Shown piece by piece: positions 15,266 through 24,154 of a stretch of DNA of 34,000 bases. The notes under the pieces were generated by a model, which worked only from the letters and a program-made list of their open reading frames with translations, did no database searches and was not told the origin of the DNA. This DNA comes from JBDRNE01 sp043812935. GTDB lineage: Bacteria; Omnitrophota; Gorgyraeia; Tantalellales; Tantalellaceae. Numbering within the stretch: position 1 is the first letter of the stretch; every line of letters begins with the position of its first letter. The position numbers were made by a program, and so were the translations under genes. The DNA lies in the NCBI GenBank assembly GCA_043812935.1, contig JBDRLO010000043.1:1-34000 (forward strand), given 5' to 3'.

Positions 15266-16105
15266 ATGGTATTCTTTTCAAAAAAACCTATATTCGGCAA
15301 AGACAAAAAAAAGGAAATTCCCGGGGGATTATGGACAAAATGTCCTGATTGCGGGGAGATGCTGTATAACAAGACGCTGAACGCCAATTGCAAAATATGT
15401 TCAAAATGTGATTATCATTTCAGAATGGGCGCGTATGAAAGAGTTGAAGCGATATTGGATCCGGGGACATTTAAAGAAACTTGTCGGGATATGACAAGCG
15501 TGGATCCTTTAAAGTTTAAAGGCCCAAGTGATTATCCTACTAAAATAAAAAAAGATCAGAAAGTTACGGGATTAAAAGACGCGGCGGTTACGGGTGAAGG
15601 ACTTATTAATGGAAAAAGAGTTGCTTTAGGAGTTACGGATTCACGTTTTATTATGGGTTCTATGGGGTCGGTAGTTGGTGAAAAAATTACAAGATTAATA
15701 GAACTTTCCGAAAAAGAGGGAATACCTTTAATTGTTATTTCCGGTTCAGGTGGTGGAGCCAGGATGTATGAGGGGCTTATCTCTCTTATGCAGATGGCAA
15801 AGACAAGCGCAGCGCTTGACCGGTTAAATAAGAAGGGTGGGTTGTTTCTTTCAGTTCTTACTAATCCGACGATGGCTGGTATTATGGCAAGTTTTGCTTC
15901 TTTAGGTGATGTGATAGTGGCTGAACCAAGGGCTCTTATAGGTTTTACCGGACCTAGAGTTATTGAACAAACTATAAAGCAAGAGCTTCCGGAAGGTTTT
16001 CAGAGTTCTGAATTTTTGCTGGAACATGGTTTGATAGACATGATAGTGCATAGAACTAAGCTTAAAGAAAAACTTTCGGATTTAATAGGATACTTTTGTT
16101 CGTAG
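15266..16105 (+). CDS. accD: Acetyl-CoA carboxylase carboxyltransferase subunit beta AccD
   Basis: Zinc-ribbon subunit of the carboxyltransferase that makes malonyl-CoA for fatty acid synthesis. C26-x2-C29-x15-C45-x2-C48 forms the zinc ribbon. The crotonase-like domain shows TDSRFIMGSMGSVVGEKI, the oxyanion region SGSGGGARMYEGLISLMQM, LTNPTMAGIMASFASLGD and EPRALIGFTGPRVIEQT. 279 residues from ATG 15266, with GAGAGGTG 11 bases upstream; a TTG at 15245 would add only seven residues. accA, the partner subunit, is not in this window. Confidence 0.97.
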   Translation: MVFFSKKPIFGKDKKKEIPGGLWTKCPDCGEMLYNKTLNANCKICSKCDYHFRMGAYERVEAILDPGTFKETCRDMTSVDPLKFKGPSDYPTKIKKDQKVTGLKDAAVTGEGLINGKRVALGVTDSRFIMGSMGSVVGEKITRLIELSEKEGIPLIVISGSGGGARMYEGLISLMQMAKTSAALDRLNKKGGLFLSVLTNPTMAGIMASFASLGDVIVAEPRALIGFTGPRVIEQTIKQELPEGFQSSEFLLEHGLIDMIVHRTKLKEKLSDLIGYFCS

Positions 16106-16156
16106 TGTGTGCTTATTGTGATGTTGTCTGAACTGTACGATTTTGAAGATAGAGTA

Positions 16157-16185
16157 TTGACATTTTGCAGTAATTATTGTATATA
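16157..16185 (+). promoter_or_regulatory. Strong sigma-70-type promoter for the ABC ATPase/GGDEF unit
   Basis: Consensus TTGACA (16157-16162), a 17-base spacer and TATATA (16180-16185). This places transcription start ~27 bases before the ATPase ATG and makes it a new unit separate from accD. Confidence 0.75.
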
Positions 16186-16218
16186 AAACACATATTTAAA
16201 TATAGTAAAGGCGGTAAT

Positions 16219-17322
16219 ATGGCACAAGTAAGTCTAAGAAATGTGGTTAAGTCTTTTTCCGGCGGCGTGGTTGCTGTTAATAATGTAAGTTTCGGAGTTG
16301 AAAACAAGGAGTTTATAGTTCTTGTAGGCCCTTCCGGCTGCGGTAAGTCAACAACTTTAAGGTTAATCGCAGGATTAGAAACAGTTTCCGGAGGAGATAT
16401 CTATATAGGAGACAGAAGAGTGAATAATGTTCCGCCAAAAGACAGGGATATTGCCATGGTGTTTCAAAACTACGCGCTGTATCCTCATATGACGGTTTAT
16501 GAAAATATGGCATTTGGCCTGAGACTAAAAAAATATCCTGAAGATGAGATTGATTCAAGAGTCAGGGAAGCTGCAGGTATATTAGGCCTGGAAAAACTGC
16601 TTCATAGAAAACCAAGGGAACTTTCAGGTGGTCAAAGACAGAGAGTAGCTGTTGGCAGGGCTATTGTTCGTAAACCAATGGTTTTTCTTTTTGATGAACC
16701 TTTGAGCAACCTTGATGCTAAACTTAGGGTACAGATGAGGACGGAACTGCACAGGCTGCATATAAAGCTCCAGGCTACCATGATCTATGTTACGCATGAT
16801 CAGACAGAAGCTATGACTTTGGGGGACAGGATAGTTGTGATGAAAGACGGGATTGTTCAGCAAATAGACACTCCTACAAATGTATATAATTCTCCGATAA
16901 ATAAATTTGTTGCTAGTTTTATTGGCGCTCCGCCCATGAATTTTCTGAATGGCAGGATTCTGAAAAAAGAAGGAAAACTTTATTTTGATGAAGGTAATTT
17001 CAGAATAAAAATAGTTGAAGGTATGTTTAAAGCGCTTGAGGATTATGTCGGTAAAGATCTTATTCTGGGTGTGCGCAGCGAAGATATATATGACAAACTT
17101 TTTGTTTCAGAAGCTCCGCCTGAGAATATTGTTACAATAACATGTGAAGTTGTTGAACATTTAGGATCAGATGTTTATATCCATATGAATACCGGACGTA
17201 ATGTGCTGGTTGCCAGGGTTTCCGGCGACGCAGACCCTCAGATTAACCAGGATATGGATATTGTTTTTGATATGAGTAAAGTTCATTTTTTTGATAAAAC
17301 GACAGAAAAAACGATTGTTTAA
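16219..17322 (+). CDS. Sugar-type ABC transporter ATP-binding protein (MalK/UgpC/MsmK family)
   Basis: 367 residues. The ATPase core has Walker A GPSGCGKST (37-45), the Q loop MVFQNYALYPHMTVYENMAFGL, the signature LSGGQRQRVAVGRAIVRKP, Walker B VFLFDEPLSNLDAKLR and the H loop THDQTEAMTLGDR. The C-terminal ~130 residues form the TOBE/regulatory domain with GAPPMNFLNG and GVRSEDIYD. CUT1-family ATPases of this kind energise sugar or glycerol-phosphate uptake, and some are shared among several permeases. No permease or binding protein lies nearby, so a shared ATPase is likely here. AAGGCGG precedes ATG 16219. Substrate cannot be told. Confidence 0.93.
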   Translation: MAQVSLRNVVKSFSGGVVAVNNVSFGVENKEFIVLVGPSGCGKSTTLRLIAGLETVSGGDIYIGDRRVNNVPPKDRDIAMVFQNYALYPHMTVYENMAFGLRLKKYPEDEIDSRVREAAGILGLEKLLHRKPRELSGGQRQRVAVGRAIVRKPMVFLFDEPLSNLDAKLRVQMRTELHRLHIKLQATMIYVTHDQTEAMTLGDRIVVMKDGIVQQIDTPTNVYNSPINKFVASFIGAPPMNFLNGRILKKEGKLYFDEGNFRIKIVEGMFKALEDYVGKDLILGVRSEDIYDKLFVSEAPPENIVTITCEVVEHLGSDVYIHMNTGRNVLVARVSGDADPQINQDMDIVFDMSKVHFFDKTTEKTIV

Positions 17323-17340
17323 CAAAATTCGAGTTTTTTC

Positions 17341-18774
17341 ATGACCCCCTTCACTCAAAGAAATCTCCTCAGAATTGCTGTAACTGTCCTTTTTATAGGG
17401 TTGTTATACGGTCTCAATAAAATTGTGCCTTTTTTAGGAAGTTATTTTCAGCATCTTGAGCTTATTGTTATAGGAATAATAATAATGATGAGTCTTGTTG
17501 TTATGTTTTTTTGGAGCCTGTTCGGTGTTTTCGGCGGATTGGTTTCTTTTCTTGCCGCAATGATATTCCTATATGATTCTATTACAGACTTAGATCCCTA
17601 CTATTATAGTGTTTTTATCCTGGCCTTTTTTCTAAGCAGTTTTATCGGGTATTCCGTATCAAAAAAAATTGGTATCGCAGAGCAGGAATATACTGTTTCA
17701 AACGAAAAGATACAGGAAGATATGAATCTTTTGAGGGAACACCTTAAAAACAGAAACGCGGAAGTTTCAGCCATGAACGAAAAGATAGAGAGCCTTTTAA
17801 AGCTTAAAAGTATAGCTGATAACCTGAGTTTGTCTCTTTCAGGTGACGAAATCATAAGGATTGTAACTGAAGAAACGTTTCGGGTGTTTGATAAGGATAC
17901 CAGGATATTATTTTTTGAAAGAAACCCTCTTACGAAAAATTTTTCTTTATCCTGCTCAGCTAAAGGAAAAAAACGTAAAAGTTTTACTTGCGGAAAAGGC
18001 GATATGTTTAACAAATGGGTGCATGAAAACATGAAAAGCCTTTTGGTTAAAGATATTAAAAAGGATTTCAGGTTTTCAGTGAACACGGAAAATATGGATG
18101 ATGACGCTGTCTCTTTAATGATTAAACCTTTGATAATTGAAAGCCGTGTTTTGGGTTTTTTACGTGTGGATTCTCCGCGTGAAGCTGCTTTTAGCCAGCA
18201 TGAATTAAGGATTATTGATATTATTGGGGAACTTGCCGCTGTTGCGGTTGAAAACGCGAGGCTTTATTGCCAGACAGAAGAATTGGCCATAAGAGACAGT
18301 CTTACCGGCCTTTATGTTTACCGCTATTTTATGGAAAGGGTGGATGAAGAAATTAAAAGAGCTTTGTTTGGCGGCAGTTCTTTCGCGATTTTTATGATGG
18401 ATATTGATGATTTTAAGAGTTTTAATGATAATTACGGGCATATTTCAGGTGATACTGTTTTGAAAAAGATTGGACGTAAACTGAAAACTAAATCTTCAGC
18501 TGGTGATATTGTCGCCAGGTATGGCGGAGAAGAGTTCGCTTTTTTGGCACTTAATTTAAAAAAGAAAGAGGCGCTGAAACTCGCGGAAGAAATTAGAAAA
18601 GAAATAAGCAATAATCCTGTGATTTTGCGAAGAGAAAAATGTTTTGTTACACTTTCGGTTGGTGTCGCGGTTTTTCCGGAAGATGGTAAAACTAAGGAAG
18701 ATATTGTCCGAAAGGCTGATGAACGTTTATACAAAGCTAAAGCGGAAGGAAAGAACCGGGTATGTTTAGAATAA
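17341..18774 (+). CDS. Membrane-anchored GAF-GGDEF diguanylate cyclase (no I-site)
   Basis: 477 residues. Four hydrophobic segments occupy roughly residues 8-105. A coiled coil (EKIQEDMNLLREHLKNRNAEVSAMNEKIESLLKLKS) leads to a GAF-like sensor (~150-305, ending ELAAVAVENARLY). The GGDEF domain has SLTGLYVYRYF, MDIDDFKSFNDNYGH and an intact GGEEF active site at about residue 395, so it should make cyclic di-GMP. The inhibitory RxxD site is absent (SAGD in its place). It starts 18 bases after the ATPase stop without a clear ribosome site and overlaps the next cyclase by 13 bases. The input signal is unknown. Confidence 0.93.
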   Translation: MTPFTQRNLLRIAVTVLFIGLLYGLNKIVPFLGSYFQHLELIVIGIIIMMSLVVMFFWSLFGVFGGLVSFLAAMIFLYDSITDLDPYYYSVFILAFFLSSFIGYSVSKKIGIAEQEYTVSNEKIQEDMNLLREHLKNRNAEVSAMNEKIESLLKLKSIADNLSLSLSGDEIIRIVTEETFRVFDKDTRILFFERNPLTKNFSLSCSAKGKKRKSFTCGKGDMFNKWVHENMKSLLVKDIKKDFRFSVNTENMDDDAVSLMIKPLIIESRVLGFLRVDSPREAAFSQHELRIIDIIGELAAVAVENARLYCQTEELAIRDSLTGLYVYRYFMERVDEEIKRALFGGSSFAIFMMDIDDFKSFNDNYGHISGDTVLKKIGRKLKTKSSAGDIVARYGGEEFAFLALNLKKKEALKLAEEIRKEISNNPVILRREKCFVTLSVGVAVFPEDGKTKEDIVRKADERLYKAKAEGKNRVCLE

Positions 18775-20144
18775 AACCGATAATAATTTTCGGTTTGAAT
18801 TTTGCATTAATGCTGTTTAGCTGGATAATGCACAATTTTCCGCGTGGAGATGAATATCTGGCTCTTTTCATGATTCCGTTGATATTTATTATTGTTCCCT
18901 TTACCGTAGAATTACCGATTGCAGCCGGACTTGTGGCATTTAATTTGGTATTTTTTATATTTTACGCGGTTATCGGCATTTTAGACGTTGTTGATATAAT
19001 TGTTTTTATGGTTGTCATCGGCGCGATTATCGGTGGTTGCTATATTGTGAAATCTTTGTATACGGCATTTGTAATGTATTATCGGTTTGATATTTTAGCG
19101 CGTCAGCGCGGGTATAATGATATCGTGGGCGAATTAGAAGAAATAAACCGCACGGGCAGGAAATCGGAAAATGAATTGAGCCGTATTTCAAGGCTTTACG
19201 AGATTACAAAAAAACTAGCGCCGGCATTAAAATTTAAAGAGCTGTTGGATATTTTGTTCGATTTTCTTGAAGAAAACTTTATGTCAAAAACAACTCACCT
19301 TTTAACATTTAATAACGGTTCTTTTATCCGGGGGATATCGAAAAGCAGCGGAGATGAAAAGTATAGTGAAAATCCTGAGACATTACTTATGTATGACAAG
19401 GTTGTTGAATACGCAGGCGAAACGGATTTCAAACCCTTTTTTGTCGAAAGAGAGAATAACAAAGATTTGTTTAAAAGGCTTAATATCGGCGCGGATACGT
19501 TTATGATGGTTGCGCTTTTTGTGGGAGACAAGCTTTCAGCAGTATTGGCAATCGAAGGTATATCAAAAAACGCTTACAACAGGTTTAGTATTCTTATCCC
19601 GCAGATTGCCTTGGAATTAAGGAAAGTGGAGTTATATGAACAGGTGCAGAAACTTTCAATTATTGATGGCCTTACGGAGGTTTATCTGAGGAGATACCTT
19701 ATGGACAGGCTTGAAGAAGAGGTTGACAGGGCAAGACGTTTAGGGCTTAAATTTTCCATAGGAATGGTTGATGTTGATAATTTTAAGAAGTGTAATGATA
19801 CACATGGGCATTTGGTCGGGGATACGGTTCTGAAAAAAATATCCGAGAGATTAAAGTGTTCTGTTCGTGAAGTTGATATGGTAGCGAGATACGGCGGAGA
19901 AGAGTTTTGTGTTGTGCTTCCAGAAACTACAAAAAAACTTGCATTAACCGTGGCCGAACGTTTACGTAATGCTGTGGGTGTTAATGAAATTGACGCGTTT
20001 GGTAAAAAAATAAAAACAACGGTAAGTATAGGCATCTCAACTTTCCCTAAAGACGGTGAGGATGTAAACAGCTTAATCGAAAATGCTGATGCCGCTCTTT
20101 ATCGGGCTAAACGTAAAGGAAAAAATGTTGTATGCGGGGCGTAG
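18762..20144 (+). CDS. Membrane-anchored GGDEF diguanylate cyclase with I-site
   Basis: 460 residues with the same plan as its neighbour: N-terminal membrane segments (~5-110), a coiled-coil linker, a diverged GAF-like middle (~150-290) and a C-terminal GGDEF domain. SIIDGLTEVYLRRYL, VDVDNFKKCNDTHGH and GGEEF (about residue 378) are intact, and REVD ahead of GGEEF supplies the RxxD product-inhibition site that the neighbour lacks. The two cyclases overlap by 13 bases and look like an old tandem duplication, though sequence outside the catalytic domain has diverged. The stop is followed directly by a TTAGCCGG-type tract. Confidence 0.93.
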   Translation: MFRIKPIIIFGLNFALMLFSWIMHNFPRGDEYLALFMIPLIFIIVPFTVELPIAAGLVAFNLVFFIFYAVIGILDVVDIIVFMVVIGAIIGGCYIVKSLYTAFVMYYRFDILARQRGYNDIVGELEEINRTGRKSENELSRISRLYEITKKLAPALKFKELLDILFDFLEENFMSKTTHLLTFNNGSFIRGISKSSGDEKYSENPETLLMYDKVVEYAGETDFKPFFVERENNKDLFKRLNIGADTFMMVALFVGDKLSAVLAIEGISKNAYNRFSILIPQIALELRKVELYEQVQKLSIIDGLTEVYLRRYLMDRLEEEVDRARRLGLKFSIGMVDVDNFKKCNDTHGHLVGDTVLKKISERLKCSVREVDMVARYGGEEFCVVLPETTKKLALTVAERLRNAVGVNEIDAFGKKIKTTVSIGISTFPKDGEDVNSLIENADAALYRAKRKGKNVVCGA

Positions 20145-20180
20145 TCGGTTAGCCAGTTAGCCGGTTGGCCAGTTACACCG
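20145..20180 (+). repeat. TTAGCCGG-type tandem tract 1
   Basis: About four degenerate 8-bp units (CGGTTAGC, CAGTTAGC, CGGTTGGC, CAGTTACA) begin immediately after the stop codon of the second diguanylate cyclase. A GTAG hairpin follows within 20 bases. Confidence 0.8.
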
Positions 20181-20197
20181 GTTTGTTTATGCAGGAT

Positions 20198-20225
20198 GTA
20201 GGGATAGGCCACTGTGCTTGTCCAT
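20198..20225 (+). repeat. GTAG hairpin, copy 4 (degenerate)
   Basis: GTAGGGATAGGC pairs imperfectly with GCTTGTCC. It reads as a decayed version of the GTAGGGACAGGC/GCCTGTCC form seen at 31500. Confidence 0.6.
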
Positions 20226-20243
20226 TACATATTAAAATTTATA

Positions 20244-20271
20244 TTCAAATTTTTTAATTGTGTGTTATACT
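20244..20271 (+). promoter_or_regulatory. Possible lptD promoter
   Basis: TTCAAA (20244-20249), a 16-base spacer and TATACT (20266-20271). The -10 is good, the -35 weak. It lies ~50 bases before the lptD start. Confidence 0.4.
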
Positions 20272-20323
20272 GGACATAATTTGTTTTTCATTTTATTAAT
20301 ACGTTAATAGAAGGGATGGGGTA

Positions 20324-22594
20324 TTGCGAAAAATCAGGTTTCTATTAATATGGGTTTCGGTGTTTTTAAGCGCAGTATTCTTTTTTAGTTTTGATCTGTG
20401 CCGGGCAGAAGATGAAGGGATAAACAAGTTAATGAAACCCGGTGAGCGTATTATTGTTGACGGAGATAAGGTTGAGTATTTTGAAGAAGACGGCAGGATT
20501 ATAGCAAAAGGTAATGTTGTCGTAACATACGGAGAAACAAAACTTACCTGTGATAGTATAGAGGTTAATACAAAAACACGAAAAGCTTTGTGTCGAGGAC
20601 GTGTTAAAATAGTTGATCCTAACGGTACAATTACAGGTGAACGCGTTCGATATGATTTTGCGCTTAAAAAAGGCCAGGCTTTTAACGCTGAGATTGATGC
20701 GTTTCCGTGGTTTGGAGAGGCAAAAGAGAGCGCGCGTGTTGGTGACAACGAATTTGTTTTCAGAAATGGATATGTTACAACTTGTGATCTTGATATTCCG
20801 CATTATAGGATAAAAGCTTCAGAAGTAAGAGTTTTCCCCGACGATAAAATTATAGCTAAGAACGTTTGTTTTTATATCAAAGATATTCCTGTCCTATGGT
20901 TTCCATACTATTGCCATCCGATTATTCAAAGCAGAGCAAAAGTTCAGTTTATACCGGGACAAAGCACTGACTGGGGTTATTTTCTTCTTTCAGCCTGGAG
21001 ACAGTATATTGTTGGAGAGAGCCGGGTTGACGGCCTTTTTGATTATCGGAGTAAAAAAGGTTTTGCGGAAGGGTTGACTGCTTATTACCGCATGAAAGAT
21101 GTAGGAGCTCCCGGATGGGGAGACGGATTTTATCGTATGTATTTTGTCGACCAGAATGGTAAAGGTACTTATGATCCGACTCCTTTTCGTGATGAATGGC
21201 CGGATCAAAAGAAACGGGAACAGGGTAAAAAAGTTAAAACAGTAAACAGGCGTATGTTTCAATGGAAACATCGGGTTGAGTTTGACCCTTCCATAGTTGG
21301 AATGATGGAATTTAATAAATATAGTGATGAGTATTTTTTAGAGGACTATTTCTATAATGAATATACCGAAAGTTCAACAATTCCGCAGAATTATGTTTCT
21401 ATTACAAACGCTCAGGAAAATTATTTAATGGAGATTTCTGCGAATGCCCGGTTTCATAAATTTGAGACAATAGTTCAGCGTCAGCCTGAGATGAAATTTG
21501 AAGTGCCGGAACAGCAAATAGGAAACTGGCCGTTATATTTTAGTTCATCATATTTAATGACAATGTTTGATAAACAGTATTCGAACAAATCCAATCCATG
21601 TGAAATTGTCAACAGGCTTGACGCAGTTAATAGAATATCATGGCCAATAAATTTAATACTTTTTAAAATGACTCCGTTTGGTTCTTTTGAGGAAACTATC
21701 TACAGCCGGACAAAGAAGGATTATCAGATGGTTTGCCGTAATACGCTTGCAGGAGGAGTTAATTTGTCGTCCCGTTTTTTTCGTATTTTTGATTTTTCTA
21801 CTAATTTTCTGGGATTGGATATTAACAAAATCAGGCATATTGTGGCGCCAAGTCTTACATACAGTCATATTGAACAGCCAAATATATATAGCAACGAATT
21901 ATACCAGATGGATGGAATAGACGGGTTAGCAAAGCAGAACAATTTAACGTTATCGCTTGAGAATAAACTTCAGACTAAGAAATCTTCCGGAGAAAATGTA
22001 GAAGTGGTAGATCTTGTAAGGCTCATTATATCCGCGGATTATAATTATGATTTGCAAAAAAATAAATGGATAGCTGTTAAAGACGGTCCTTATCGTAAAC
22101 ATGGCAGGTTCAGTGACGTTACTTTTGATTTGGAAGTTAGACCCTATGATTGGCTTTTTGTTGATGGACGTATGGAAGTTCAGAGGAAAAACCTGGCAAT
22201 TAAAGAAGGGTACCTTGAAGGCTCAATGAATCCTGTTGACTGGTTTAGGCTGGCAATGGGATACAGATATGAAAAAAAACTGCCTAATCCCAGAAACGCG
22301 TTTACGTTTGATGCGAGGTGGGAACCGAACAAAAAGTGGCGTTTTGGTATATATGAACGGTTTGATGTTCAGCAAAGAATAATAGAAGAACAACAGTTTA
22401 CTGTGACAAGGGATTTGCATTGTTGGGAAGTTGAATTTAGCTATAATGTTGAAGGTAGCCGTTTTTTTAAAGACCAATATACGCTATGGTTGGCATTTAA
22501 GATAAAAGCGTTTCCAGATTTACAGATCGGATTGGACAGGAGTTTCAGCCGGCGCAAACCGGGATCTTTGCGCCCGGGTTCAGATGTTTTATAA
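20324..22594 (+). CDS. lptD: LPS-assembly protein LptD (OstA family)
   Basis: Outer-membrane beta-barrel that inserts LPS into the outer leaflet. 756 residues. A signal peptide (basic RKIR, hydrophobic core, probable cleavage after CRA at ~28) precedes the OstA/LptA-like beta-jellyroll: VDGDKVEYFEEDGRIIAKGNVVVTYGETKLTCDSIEVN-type repeats. Then comes VTTCDLDIPHYRIKASEVRVFPDDKIIAKNV, ending in the IPVLWFPYY motif. The rest alternates short beta strands typical of the barrel. The start is a TTG with a purine-rich GAAGGGATGGGG upstream; no in-frame ATG precedes the signal peptide. A single-gene unit. Its presence is the main evidence for an LPS-bearing diderm. Confidence 0.9.
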   Translation: MRKIRFLLIWVSVFLSAVFFFSFDLCRAEDEGINKLMKPGERIIVDGDKVEYFEEDGRIIAKGNVVVTYGETKLTCDSIEVNTKTRKALCRGRVKIVDPNGTITGERVRYDFALKKGQAFNAEIDAFPWFGEAKESARVGDNEFVFRNGYVTTCDLDIPHYRIKASEVRVFPDDKIIAKNVCFYIKDIPVLWFPYYCHPIIQSRAKVQFIPGQSTDWGYFLLSAWRQYIVGESRVDGLFDYRSKKGFAEGLTAYYRMKDVGAPGWGDGFYRMYFVDQNGKGTYDPTPFRDEWPDQKKREQGKKVKTVNRRMFQWKHRVEFDPSIVGMMEFNKYSDEYFLEDYFYNEYTESSTIPQNYVSITNAQENYLMEISANARFHKFETIVQRQPEMKFEVPEQQIGNWPLYFSSSYLMTMFDKQYSNKSNPCEIVNRLDAVNRISWPINLILFKMTPFGSFEETIYSRTKKDYQMVCRNTLAGGVNLSSRFFRIFDFSTNFLGLDINKIRHIVAPSLTYSHIEQPNIYSNELYQMDGIDGLAKQNNLTLSLENKLQTKKSSGENVEVVDLVRLIISADYNYDLQKNKWIAVKDGPYRKHGRFSDVTFDLEVRPYDWLFVDGRMEVQRKNLAIKEGYLEGSMNPVDWFRLAMGYRYEKKLPNPRNAFTFDARWEPNKKWRFGIYERFDVQQRIIEEQQFTVTRDLHCWEVEFSYNVEGSRFFKDQYTLWLAFKIKAFPDLQIGLDRSFSRRKPGSLRPGSDVL

Positions 22595-22610
22595 AACAGA
22601 TTTTTTAAGA

Positions 22611-22649
22611 AATAAGGGGGGGTATGTTTAAGCGGCATATCCCCTTATT
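22611..22649 (+). terminator. Stem-loop after lptD
   Basis: AATAAGGGG (22611-22619) pairs with CCCCTTATT (22641-22649), with further pairing of GTATG and CATAT inside. It lies 17 bases after the lptD stop. No T-run follows, so it may be a Rho-type or processing structure. The rest of the 261-base gap holds only the ugd promoter. Confidence 0.5.
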
Positions 22650-22782
22650 GTATCTATTAGATTACGTACCATTTATTATGGAAGATTATCCCGGGATTTG
22701 TAGAGAAGAACTTCTTTAAAATAGAAACAAAAAGGGCATAACATAAGGGTTTTTTATTGAAGTCAAAAACCAGTAGGTTCTA

Positions 22783-22811
22783 TTGCGGGATAAATATCTA
22801 TATGGTATAAT
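22783..22811 (+). promoter_or_regulatory. Promoter of the nucleotide-sugar cluster
   Basis: TTGCGG (22783-22788), a 17-base spacer and consensus TATAAT (22806-22811), about 45 bases before the ugd ATG. The -35 matches only in TTG. Confidence 0.55.
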
Positions 22812-22855
22812 TACTTCTTATTTTTTAACAAAAAATACGATAAATAAGGGGCATT

Positions 22856-24154
22856 ATGAGGTTAACAATAATTGGCGCGGGTTATGTCGGGTTAGTGACC
22901 GGTGCCTGTTTAGCAGATTTAGGCAATCAGGTTATTTGTGTGGATAATGATACGGAGAAAGTTGATTTATTGAGCAAAAGTGATAAAATCCCGATATACG
23001 AACCCGGGCTTGAAGAATTAGTTAAGAAAAACAAAGAAAATGGCCGGTTAGCATTTAGTTCGGATATAGAGTTTGGTGTTAAAGATTCTGAAATAATTTT
23101 TATTTGTGTTGGAACACCATCAAGAGATGATGGCAGTGCGGATCTTACGGGAGTTGAAAAGGTTTCACGAATTATCGCCGAACACATAGATTCCTATAAG
23201 CTTGTTGTGGAAAAAAGTACTGTTCCGGTTGAAACGAGTGAATGGATAAAAAAGACCATAAATACATTCAAGAAAAATGGTTGTGAATTTGATATAGCAT
23301 CTAATCCAGAGTTTTTACGGGAGGGTTCTGCCATAGAAGATTTCATGAATCCGGACCGGATTGTAATTGGTGTTGAATCAAAAAAAGCGGAATCCATGTT
23401 AAAAGAACTTTATGCTCCCATTGAGACAAAGATAGTGGTTTCGGACATAAAAGGCGCGGAGATTATTAAACATGCTTCAAATTCATTTTTAGCTACAAAA
23501 ATTTCTTTTATTAATGCTATAAGTAATTTATGTGATAGAACAGGAGCTGATGTTAACGATGTGGCTGAAGGGATTGGACTGGATTCGCGGATAAACAGAC
23601 ATTTTTTAAAAGCGGGTGTTGGCTTCGGCGGATCATGTTTTCCGAAAGACATAAAAGCTTTTATCCATATTTCTGAAAAACTTGGTTATTCGTTTGGATT
23701 ATTAAAAGAAGTTGAAAAAATTAATCAAGAGCAAAAAGACCGTGTAATCGGAAAAGTGGAAGAAATGTTATGGAACCTGTCGGATAAAACCATAGCAGTT
23801 TGGGGGTTAGCTTTTAAACCCCATACAGATGATATCAGGTCAGCGCCTTCCATGGATATTGTAAAAAGCCTTTTAAAAGAAAAAGCAAAGGTAAAAGTTT
23901 TTGATCCGGAAGCTATGGAGAAATTTAAGCAGGAAATAGGTGATAAAGTAGTTTACTGTAAAGATGTTTACGACGCGGCGCAGGATGCTGATTGTGTTAT
24001 ACTTGTTACGGAATGGAACGAGTTTAAAGAGGTGGACTGGGATCGGGTAAAAAGTGTTATGAAGCATCCCGCTGTTTTGGATGGCCGTAATATTTATGAT
24101 TCAGCTAAACTTAGAAATTTAGGTTTTAAATACGATGGGATAGGAAGACGATAA
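22856..24154 (+). CDS. ugd: UDP-glucose 6-dehydrogenase
   Basis: Oxidises UDP-glucose to UDP-glucuronate with two NAD+. 432 residues. The Rossmann start is MRLTIIGAGYVGLVTGACLADLG; ICVGTPSRDDGSADL and the catalytic-cysteine motif GVGFGGSCFPKDIKA (cysteine near residue 260) are intact. The UDP-binding C-terminal domain has GLAFKPHTDDIRSAPSMDIV and VILVTEWNEFK. GGGG precedes the ATG. It is first gene of the cluster. The uxs gene four genes on consumes its product, which supports UDP-glucose as substrate. The stop overlaps the next start by one base (TAATG). Confidence 0.95.
   Translation: MRLTIIGAGYVGLVTGACLADLGNQVICVDNDTEKVDLLSKSDKIPIYEPGLEELVKKNKENGRLAFSSDIEFGVKDSEIIFICVGTPSRDDGSADLTGVEKVSRIIAEHIDSYKLVVEKSTVPVETSEWIKKTINTFKKNGCEFDIASNPEFLREGSAIEDFMNPDRIVIGVESKKAESMLKELYAPIETKIVVSDIKGAEIIKHASNSFLATKISFINAISNLCDRTGADVNDVAEGIGLDSRINRHFLKAGVGFGGSCFPKDIKAFIHISEKLGYSFGLLKEVEKINQEQKDRVIGKVEEMLWNLSDKTIAVWGLAFKPHTDDIRSAPSMDIVKSLLKEKAKVKVFDPEAMEKFKQEIGDKVVYCKDVYDAAQDADCVILVTEWNEFKEVDWDRVKSVMKHPAVLDGRNIYDSAKLRNLGFKYDGIGRR

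Noticed and set aside
16106..16156. accA expected after accD
   Set aside because: The bases after accD lead straight to a promoter and an ABC ATPase; no accA-like frame is present.
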